This document shows positions 20,228-28,500 of a stretch of 32,854 bases of DNA, in pieces (positions within the stretch are counted from its first letter, which is position 1; the number at the start of each line of letters is the position of its first letter). The notes under the pieces are model-generated. The model was not told the DNA's origin and searched no databases. It saw nothing but the letters and a program-made list of their open reading frames with translations. This DNA comes from CAZOOK01 sp964581385 (GTDB lineage: Bacteria; Pseudomonadota; Gammaproteobacteria; Nevskiales; Nevskiaceae), in contig CAZOOK010000049.1 of assembly GCA_964581385.1 (NCBI GenBank), positions 1 to 32,854 on the forward strand, in the 5' to 3' direction. Made by a program: the position numbers and the translations under genes.

Positions 20228-21960
20228 TGCCGTTCCAATGGGCAAGCGCACTCCCAAGCGCATACGATCCAAGTAAGTTGCCGGATGAAATCTCCTCCAT
20301 GCAACAGCAACGGGCGAACACCGACGTAGCGAACCAACAGGCGCAGGCGACGGCCATCGCGAACCGGCAGAAGCAATACGACCTCGGCCTCCAGAAAACC
20401 ACGGAAGCTCTCATGGCGGCGTCCATCGATCCTCAAAGCAAGCAGGTCGACCCGGGGAAGTTCTACGCGCTGGCCGCTCAGACCCCGTACGGTATCTCGG
20501 CCATCAAAGCGTACGCCGACACAGTCTTTCCGCAAGGGCAGAAGCAAGCGGTGGAGCATGGTGGAGCAGTCCAGACCGGCGCCCAGTACGATCAAACAAT
20601 CGCCGACAATCCGGATTTTGCGACATCTACCCGGGCCGGCGCACAAGCCGCGCTGACGGGACCGACGAGCCCGCAGGCGATGGAGCTTGGATCACTCCAG
20701 CGCCGGAACCTGATTTCGTCCTACAAGCCCACGTCTTCGCTTCCTTCGGCACTTCCGTCTGCGTTGCGGCCGCCTGCGAATCAGGCGCCCTTGCAGGTCC
20801 AGGATATGCCCACGATGAAGCCTCCGAACATCGCAGCGGCCTACGGGAGTAATGCCACCGATACGCCTCCCGCGCCCCAGGAGGTCACCACTCCCGCCGA
20901 AGTCGAGGAGCCGCGCACACCAGGCCCCGGAGAGATCGCCATGTCGATGGAGCCCCACCTTGGGGACCAGACTGCGGCACCAATCAAGGTTCCAGCCTTC
21001 GACATCTCGAAGCTGTCGTCTCAGTCGCGCGCGCAACTTGCCCAGGCCCTCGCTGCCAAGGGGATCACCACATCCGATCTTTCCGCAGGAGCGACCCAGG
21101 CAGTCCAGAACGACATCAATGCCAAGTGGGGAGCAGCCAGCGCAAGGGTGTTCGACAAGGACGGAAACCCCGATCCCCTCGCACAACAGCGGAACAAGGA
21201 TGTTTTCCAGACCACGGTTCCGTCGCTCATCCAGGGCGGGCTTGACGGCCTTCTCGGATCGGGACGGGAGCAGACCGGGGCGAATCTGGGGCAGAAGGGC
21301 GCCACGAACAGCTTGGAAGCAACTAGGACAGCAGAGGCGAACCGTCAGAAGTACGCGACCACCCTTGGAGCGGATCCCGACGCACTCGGGCAGTATGGAA
21401 GTCCGGACGCAGGGAAGGTTGGCAAGGCTATGGACGAGCGTGGCGGGGCCTACGTCGCCCTTCGCCAGCAGACCCAAGAGCTTGCCCAGAATCTCCCCTC
21501 GCTACTCCTTCCCCAGAACGCCATCGCGCTCGGGCAGGAGGAGGGGTCCTTGACTCGCCTCGTTAACAACGTCGCTGGGGCAAACGGAACCGAAGGAGCA
21601 ATGCGGACATCTCTTTCCGAGGCAGGCGTTCCGAGTACGCTTCTCGATTCATATTCTCCGATGGACGCACTCCGGACGTTTATCAAGCAAGCGGATCCAA
21701 CAATCGCCCAGAATGCGATTAGGAAACTTCCAGACATCCTCTATCGGAATGTCATATTGCCAGACGCGCAGGCGCTTCGGATGGACCCGGATGCATGGAA
21801 AGTTAAGCTGGACAAGCAGACGTATCGGAGTAATCAGAATCCAGGCAAAGGCACATCTGGCAATTCGCAGGATAATCCAATCACGATCACCAGCAAGAAT
21901 GCTCCAACGATTTCCGGGAATTGGTACCGATATAATGGCGTCACCAGGAGAGCACCGTAA
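20227..21960 (+). CDS. putative ejection protein (577 aa)
   Basis: TGATG overlap with the previous gene. The product is long, Ala/Gln/Ser/Pro-rich and lacks cysteine. It has helices near the N-terminus (ISSMQQQRANTDVANQQAQATAIANRQKQY), a Pro-rich middle (PSALRPPANQAPLQVQ, TTPAEVEEPRTPGPGE) and helices in the C-terminal half (AYVALRQQTQELAQNLPSLL). Size and place fit P22 gp20-like ejection proteins. The family is very diverse, so identification is by position and composition. Confidence 0.6.
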   Translation: MPFQWASALPSAYDPSKLPDEISSMQQQRANTDVANQQAQATAIANRQKQYDLGLQKTTEALMAASIDPQSKQVDPGKFYALAAQTPYGISAIKAYADTVFPQGQKQAVEHGGAVQTGAQYDQTIADNPDFATSTRAGAQAALTGPTSPQAMELGSLQRRNLISSYKPTSSLPSALPSALRPPANQAPLQVQDMPTMKPPNIAAAYGSNATDTPPAPQEVTTPAEVEEPRTPGPGEIAMSMEPHLGDQTAAPIKVPAFDISKLSSQSRAQLAQALAAKGITTSDLSAGATQAVQNDINAKWGAASARVFDKDGNPDPLAQQRNKDVFQTTVPSLIQGGLDGLLGSGREQTGANLGQKGATNSLEATRTAEANRQKYATTLGADPDALGQYGSPDAGKVGKAMDERGGAYVALRQQTQELAQNLPSLLLPQNAIALGQEEGSLTRLVNNVAGANGTEGAMRTSLSEAGVPSTLLDSYSPMDALRTFIKQADPTIAQNAIRKLPDILYRNVILPDAQALRMDPDAWKVKLDKQTYRSNQNPGKGTSGNSQDNPITITSKNAPTISGNWYRYNGVTRRAP

Positions 21961-24008
21961 TGGCTGGGCTATTCGATGACGTTCCTGATTCGCCTCCTTT
22001 GGTGAATGTTCCAGGGTATTCGGATACGACAACGGTGGTCCATGGGAAAAAGGGCTTGTTTGATGATGTTCCGGAAGCAGCAAATGAATATGGAGTTTCT
22101 GGAGAAATCGCAAACTCTATTGCATCTCAAAGATTAGGAAATAGAGACGCATCTGCGCTATTTGCAAAATCACAAAGTGATTCCGGGTTGCCAATTTCTG
22201 CAACTCAGGCGGTTCTCCCGTCCTTGTTCAATGCCTCTACGAATGGGGAAGGCACTGGAAGCCGTCTATCTTCATTGGCTGGAGATATTGCAGGACTTCC
22301 ATTTCGGACAGTTGGATCAATGATTCTCGGAGCTGGATCCGGCATCGCAGGCGCGGTAAGCCATGCTCGCGATAATGTGTCCCAGCATATAGACCCTATG
22401 GTTGGGATGATTCCTGCCGCTCTTGGGCCGGCCGCTGCACGATTCCAGAGCGAAATGGCGCAGCCCACAGGGATAACAGGTTCCCCATCATCTCTACTGA
22501 TGCTTGCCCCTTATATGGACGCGCCAGCGATCCTTGGGAAGGGCGCTGCGCTCTTGGCGAAATATCCAGCCATCGCAGACATCTTGTCGGGGGGACAGAA
22601 GGCCGCGCAAGGATTCAAGGGAGCCCATCCAGTCTTGAACGCGATGGGGACTGGTGCCGCGTATGGCGGCGCTCTTGATGTCGCGGCAAATGGATTGAAT
22701 TCTCTGGGGGGAACCTCTGCCCCCAGTATCGCGATTCCGAAAGCGGTTTCCGACGTAGCCATGGCGGTTCCGCAGACGAGAAACGCGATACTGCAATCCT
22801 TGTACGCAGGAAATGGAGGTGGTACCCCAACGCGAAGCCTTGGCGAAGCCCTGGCGTCCCCAGTCGCAGCGGCTGGCGTGTCCGCGCTCGGCTCCGGCCT
22901 CGCAGAAATGGGCCTGAATGCCATCCCTGGCGTCGGAGCCATGGTTGACCAAAGTGTGAAATACGCACTCAAGGGGAAGCGTGCCGCAGGCGGGGAGATG
23001 GCTGGCCGGCTCGGAGAATTGGTTGATGCTGCCAACGGACCAAGCGGGCTTGGTGCGCTCCATGGAATCGGATCTATCGAGAGCATCGCAGATAGGGCGC
23101 GAGCATCCGCTGGACGTGGATACGATGCGGTCGGGACCGCTATCGCCCCAAATACCGCCGCGATGGCTCCACGGCAAATCGTGACCGACATCACGTCGCC
23201 ACTGTACGGGCATCCGCTTCCAGACCCCTCGATCTTCGGGGAGCGCCTTGGCTGGGTTTCCCCTCCTGGGAAAGAGGCGGACCTAGGGAACGCGCTCTCT
23301 TTGATCCGGAATGGGCAATCAGAATACCCCGGCGCGATTCCGGAAGGGTCTTGGCTTGACGTTGGAAACGGAATTCCCGCAAGCCTGAATGACCTCTACC
23401 AGGAGGCCCGCTCCAACATGTTCCGAAAGATGGCAAGCGGAGATCCGGCGTATGCATCGGTCACCAGGGCACAGGCAGAGAGTGCATTGGATCAGAAGTT
23501 CCGATCCGCTCACGGCCTCCAGATGGAGCCAAAACTCTACCAAGGGCCGGTTCCGAGTGGAGACGCGCTGCCTACCATGTACTGGCCTGACCTTTCGGCG
23601 CTTCGTGTTCCTGCGAATGTTCGGCAAGGCTCATCGCTCCGCGCAAATGGAGCGGCATTTCAGAATTCGATTAGGAATGAGCTGGGCGACGTGGTGACCA
23701 AGTACATGTACGGGAACAACGCAGCGGTTGACCGCTCCGGAATGCGCAGCGTATTGAATGCAGCCGGGAAGGATTACAAGTTCGCGAAACTCGGAGAACA
23801 ACTAGCCATTCAGGATGCAACGAAGCGGGTCGGACAAGAAAACCCATTGATTACGGCACTTAGGCCATTCCCGGAGCGAATTCGTTATTCTGTTCCGATG
23901 CTTGCGCGGTATTTGGGGACGAGAATGCAGACTCAGTCCGCTCCGATTATCTCAGGATCCACCAATGGAGGCCTAAACGTGCCTCTGCTTTCCGGCTCGC
24001 AACCCTAA
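21960..24008 (+). CDS. putative large ejection protein (682 aa)
   Basis: TAATG overlap with the previous gene. The N-terminus holds a repeated GLFDDVP element at residues 3-9 and 33-39, a motif often seen at the start of large internal phage proteins. Long hydrophobic Gly/Ala-rich stretches follow (FRTVGSMILGAGSGIAGAVS, MIPAALGPAAARFQ, ILGKGAALLAKYPAIADIL, SPVAAAGVSALGSGLAEMGL) that could insert into membranes. A polar C-terminal half has KYMYGNNAAVDRSGMRSVL and PERIRYSVPMLARYLG. Role inferred: DNA ejection, in the place of P22 gp16/gp20. No enzymatic motif is visible. Confidence 0.65.
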   Translation: MAGLFDDVPDSPPLVNVPGYSDTTTVVHGKKGLFDDVPEAANEYGVSGEIANSIASQRLGNRDASALFAKSQSDSGLPISATQAVLPSLFNASTNGEGTGSRLSSLAGDIAGLPFRTVGSMILGAGSGIAGAVSHARDNVSQHIDPMVGMIPAALGPAAARFQSEMAQPTGITGSPSSLLMLAPYMDAPAILGKGAALLAKYPAIADILSGGQKAAQGFKGAHPVLNAMGTGAAYGGALDVAANGLNSLGGTSAPSIAIPKAVSDVAMAVPQTRNAILQSLYAGNGGGTPTRSLGEALASPVAAAGVSALGSGLAEMGLNAIPGVGAMVDQSVKYALKGKRAAGGEMAGRLGELVDAANGPSGLGALHGIGSIESIADRARASAGRGYDAVGTAIAPNTAAMAPRQIVTDITSPLYGHPLPDPSIFGERLGWVSPPGKEADLGNALSLIRNGQSEYPGAIPEGSWLDVGNGIPASLNDLYQEARSNMFRKMASGDPAYASVTRAQAESALDQKFRSAHGLQMEPKLYQGPVPSGDALPTMYWPDLSALRVPANVRQGSSLRANGAAFQNSIRNELGDVVTKYMYGNNAAVDRSGMRSVLNAAGKDYKFAKLGEQLAIQDATKRVGQENPLITALRPFPERIRYSVPMLARYLGTRMQTQSAPIISGSTNGGLNVPLLSGSQP

Positions 24009-24114
24009 TGGATGCAAGAATGGAATCGAATCCTCTTCCGAGCGCCTCCAGCATCGCTACCAGAAACACTGCAGCGATGAAGAGAAGCGCAATGACTCCA
24101 GCCAATTCGATCAT
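23947..24114 (-). CDS. candidate 55-residue antisense membrane protein
   Basis: On the minus strand, ATG at 24114 opens a frame beginning MIELAGVIALLFIAAVFLV, a clear membrane span, followed by an amphipathic basic part and a Trp-containing end. It fills the 135-nt gap between two rightward genes and overlaps the end of the 682-aa gene. On the plus strand the same gap holds a 48-residue frame (24008-24154) with TAATG coupling and a polar, Ser/Ala/Arg-rich product. The two are mirror images, since antisense of a polar sequence often looks hydrophobic. Only one is likely real. I list the membrane version for its clear span, with low confidence. Confidence 0.25.
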   Translation of the reverse strand: MIELAGVIALLFIAAVFLVAMLEALGRGFDSILASIRVASRKAEARLGLHWWILR

Positions 24115-24143
24115 CCCCAGAACCTACATCCACGGAGACGCGG

Positions 24144-25508
24144 ATGACGCCTGACCAGATCGACGCGCTCTTGACTGGACTCTTCCCGAGAACAGTCGCC
24201 GCGACCCAGCAGGGAGGCGGATTCCCTCGCCGTGTGCTGGCCGGGACCCTGGACGCAGCGTCGATGCCTGGGCGCGCATGGATGGCTCTGGCGGATGCGC
24301 AGAACGACACGCGAGCCCCGACGGTTGCTCAGATCCTGGCCGATCACAGCCTCAAGCAGAAGCCCACCTATCTCCAGTCGATGGCCCAAACTCAGATGGA
24401 CCCTTCCCTCCCTCTGGCCGAGCGAATCGGCGGGAACATGTTCCGCGATCCGACCTCGATCCTTGCCCCTGGAGTAGGTGAAGCGGTGGCCTCTGGAGGT
24501 GCCAGATTGGTCGGAAGCCTCGGACGTGGCGTCCTTGGGCGCGTCCTCGCCGGTGGAGCGGATGCGGCGGCTCAGACGGGCTTGCAGGCCGCGAACCAGC
24601 TCGGGACGAGCGGAAGCGTTGATCCTCGCTCGCTCGCCCTGACGGCGGGGCTCATGGGCGCGGGTAGCGGGATCGGGGCTGGAGTGTCGAGCGTGGCCCC
24701 GAGGGCGCGCGCCGCGATCCTGGATAACCCGAACTTCCAGAAGTGGTTCGGGAGATCGAAGGTGGTGGACGAGGCGGGGAATCCGCTGGTAGTGTATCAT
24801 GGGACGGGCGGAGACTTCGAGCAATTCAATACCGCTGGAGGGACCGGGAAAACATTTGGATCCGGGTCTTTCTTTAGCTCTTCTCCCGATGTAGCCAATA
24901 CATATGCGACAGGCTCCGCACAAAACGTAATGCCGTCGTATCTAGCTATGGATAACCCAGCAGTCTTTGATGCTAATGGGGCCAGATGGAATAGAATGGG
25001 AAAATCCGTTAAAGCTAGTTTGCCAAAAACAACAGTAAGCGGCCAAGAAGATGAAAACCTTTATGCAGCATTAGCAGGTATCGAGCCAAAGCAGGGTGTA
25101 ACAAAAACAATATCTGCCAAAAACACGACGCTGGGAAAATTGTTTCCTGGTGAATTCCAATGGGGGGATGAAACATTTAGCACAGATGATCTTGCCAGAT
25201 GGGCAAAGCAACAGGGGCACGGAGGCGTAATCATAAAAAATGTTATTGATCATGGCCCATCTGGACAATTTGCTTCAGATGTAGCACGGACGCCAACTGA
25301 TATTTACGTCCCATTCAACGCCACCCAAATCAAATCCGCCACCGGCAACCGTGGCACATTCGACCCGACGGACCCGAATATCACCCACCTAGTCGGAGGC
25401 GGTACGCAGATTCCGGTCGCCCAGCCTCCGTACCCACTGAACGCGCTGGCCGGTAAGTATCTTAGGGGCTACTTCAACGCTTCGCCTGACAAGGAAAACC
25501 AGCCATGA
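24144..25508 (+). CDS. virion-associated ADP-ribosyltransferase-domain protein (ART-PolyVal-like, 454 aa)
   Basis: ATG 24144 has GGAG upstream. The N-terminal 200 residues are Ala/Gly-rich and helical with hydrophobic spans (GTLDAASMPGRAWMALADAQ, LALTAGLMGAGSGIGAGVSS), as in ejected proteins. At residues 217-221 comes V-Y-H-G-T, then FGSGSFFSSSPDVANTYA, PSYLAMDNPAVFDANG, a GHGGVIIKNVID strand and VPFNATQIKSATGNRGTFD. This is the ART-PolyVal pattern (H-G-T, F-F-S-x-x-x-x-x-A-x-x-Y-A, and the Q-I-K-S-A-x-G-N end). Such domains transfer ADP-ribose from NAD to host targets. The domain stretch (about 24800-25310) is clearly more AT-rich than the rest of the gene. Confidence 0.82.
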   Translation: MTPDQIDALLTGLFPRTVAATQQGGGFPRRVLAGTLDAASMPGRAWMALADAQNDTRAPTVAQILADHSLKQKPTYLQSMAQTQMDPSLPLAERIGGNMFRDPTSILAPGVGEAVASGGARLVGSLGRGVLGRVLAGGADAAAQTGLQAANQLGTSGSVDPRSLALTAGLMGAGSGIGAGVSSVAPRARAAILDNPNFQKWFGRSKVVDEAGNPLVVYHGTGGDFEQFNTAGGTGKTFGSGSFFSSSPDVANTYATGSAQNVMPSYLAMDNPAVFDANGARWNRMGKSVKASLPKTTVSGQEDENLYAALAGIEPKQGVTKTISAKNTTLGKLFPGEFQWGDETFSTDDLARWAKQQGHGGVIIKNVIDHGPSGQFASDVARTPTDIYVPFNATQIKSATGNRGTFDPTDPNITHLVGGGTQIPVAQPPYPLNALAGKYLRGYFNASPDKENQP

Positions 25509-28500
25509 GCGCACAGCAGCTTTCCGCGTTTCTCCCGTTCAGGCAATTCGACAACGCTTCCAAAGAGCTTGCGGCGGGGTTCGTCTACTTCTGGGACTCC
25601 GGGACTTCCATACTTTCCGCCGGCATTTATGCCGACTCGACGGGCACTGAGACGGTAAACCCGGTCCAGCTTGACGGGGCAGGGCTTGCGACCATCTACG
25701 GGGTACCCCAAGCCTACAAGATGACGATCACCGACGTGGACGGGAATCAGATCTGGGAACAGAATCCCGTCTTTCCATTCGGGGCCGATTCTGGATCATC
25801 GCTTTCAAGCTCATTTACTGTCGTCGAGAATTATTCCGAGCTTCGGAATCTTACCCAGGATTATTTGGCTATTGTCGTCTGCGGGCGATCCACATTAGCA
25901 GATGGTGGAGAGGGAATCTTCTACCAAACCACCGAAACATTGGCGGACAACGACGGGACGATTCTCAAGCGTGCATCGAGCACCAGCTATGTGCGCGGCT
26001 ACGAAGGCCTAATCGATCCCCGCTGGTTCGGCGTTTCGTACGGCGTGACATCTGACCAGCTCGACGCACTCAATGCGGCAACAGCCGTCGGCCCGGTCCA
26101 GATCGCAGGAAAGATCTGTCAGGTCACGGATCGCAGGATCTCAGGCGTCTATTCATTTCTTCCAGGTGGCGGATTCAATTCGTCCGGAACGCCGAAGCTG
26201 ACTTTCTCGCAGGGATCAAAGATCTTGCAAGGAGCCGTCGGGATCTTTGGGTCAGGCATCTCCGTCGTATTCGAGCAAAACATTTGCGATACGATCTACT
26301 CTTCCTGGTTCTCATCGTTCGAGCAATCGCTTTGCACGACGCACTCCTACAAATACGTTTTTGATGCCACTATCTCCCCGGTTGGGGATGTTTCGATTCC
26401 GGCAAATTACGCGGTGGATTCCCAAGGTGGAGCGCTTCTCAAATTCACAGGACACGGGAACCTCTCAATCAAGAATCTCGTCTATCAAGGAATTGAGCAA
26501 ATCTTTTCCTACGACAACAAAATCGCCTATGTCGGAACCGTTGATCTCGCTGGAGTTCCGGCGCTTCTCGAATGGTTCGGAGGAGTTCCGGGCTACGCGT
26601 TCGGGACCGATAACTCCATCCCAGGCAAGGCCGCTCTGTTCTCTGGGTCCGTGCGCCTCCTGGAGGGGAAGTCCTACGTCATCCCGGCCGACGGGGCTAC
26701 CTGGACCACCAGCAAGGATCTGACCATCGCGGGCGTTACCGGGGCCGAGGTCCTGCAGGTCAACCAGAACGTCACCTATCAAGCCTTGAAGCAAACCGAC
26801 TGCATCCTGACTGGTGCGGGAACGCTCACCGGGACGGGCATCGCGAATCTGAGGGACTGCGGGATCCTGGGCGTCCAGTCGCGCGTGTCGGCCAGCACCC
26901 AGGATGCAACCGCGGCGATCTACGTTCCCGCGTCCCTCCTGGCCATGGGAAACGGCGGCGCGGCGGAATCGTCCTCAGACGGGATCACCTGGGCCAGCAT
27001 CTCCGGGATCACCGAATCGATCTCAGGCCCCATCGCCGCGGGGCCAATTCGAATCGCGGCCGGTCAGTCAAAAATCTGGAAGTCCACCGACGGCGGCCAG
27101 ACCTGGAATTCCCAGGCCATTGGGCTCTCGACAGTCTTCGGCGCGTGGTACATCAAGGTTGGTTCGACCTACTACTACGTCGTGACCGGTGCGGGCGGGA
27201 TCGCCTACTCCACTGACGGGACGGTTTGGAATCTCCAGACGATCACCGGAGCCGGGAACATCATCGGCCTTGCGTACCACGCCTCCACGTCGCGGGTCGT
27301 CCTGGTTGGGGGACTCTCCACAGGCTTTGCGGGAATCTGGGACTCTCCCAATCTGGCGGACTGGACGAACCGACCCCTTCCGACGCTTCCCACTGGCCAA
27401 CTGCGGACCGTGGTTTCCGGGCCTGGGGGCGTACTGGTGGCCGGCGGAACGTTCGTGGGTACCATCCTGACCTCTTCGACCGCGATGAGTTGGGCACCCC
27501 TTGGATTGTCCGGCTCCGACACGATCTACGCGTCGGCTGCGTCGGACAAAACCTTCCTGCTTGCGGGATCCACCGGGGCGATCTACACCAGCACGACCAA
27601 CGGAAACACCTGGGCGCGTCTGGGAGTGGGATCCGTGGCAATCCTGGCTGCCACCTGGAATTCAGGGACGTTCTTCCTAGGTGGCCAGTCCGGCAACATC
27701 TGGACCTCCACCACGGACGCGGTGTCGTGGACTTCGGGCTACGTCGGAACCACAAACAACGTGGGTGCCGTCCTGCTCACCGCTCCGGTCTACGCGATCG
27801 GCGGGAAAGCTGGAAGCCTGCAAGTCTCCACAGACACGGGCGCGGTCAACTGGTCCAGCGTGACTGTTCCTGGCCTTTCCACCAGCGACATCACCAACAT
27901 GCGGGCCATCGGAGGGGTGGTCTACATCCTCGCGAAAGGTGGAAAGCTCTACTCGACAGTGGACTTCCAAACGTTTCGCTCGATCACCACAAGCACAACT
28001 GCGGACCTCTACGACATCGTCTACAACTCGACCGCGGCATCCTGGACGGTCACGGGAGCCGCGGGCTACATCTCGACCAGCGCAAATCTGACGAGCGCAG
28101 CTCCGACCTGGACAGGGCACTCCGTAGCATCCTCAGAAGCGCTCATCCGGGCCGTCTGGGATGGGACGCGGTACACGTTCGCAAGTGTGAATCAGATCTG
28201 GCAAACCACAGATATGAGCATCGCAGCAACGCAAACCAATTTGGCGCTTTTGCGTGGAATGATTATCAATGGAACCACTCGCGTCATGTATGGTGATTCT
28301 GGGAAGATAATCTATAGCACGGATTCCGGAGTAACGTGGACTGCCATCACAGTATTTACTTCCAATAATTTCACTGCGGGATATTTCGGAAATAGCGTTT
28401 ACCTGCTAGGGACCAGCGCGGGAACGATCTACCGCTCTACTGATGGAATCACCTGGACATTAGCGACGGCATCTGGCCTTTCGGGTTCGGTAACGGCATT

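Noticed and set aside
18956..20272. 438-residue minus-strand frame in the neck/ejection region
   Set aside because: It is antisense to the gp10-like and ejection genes, with no recognisable domain and no promoter.
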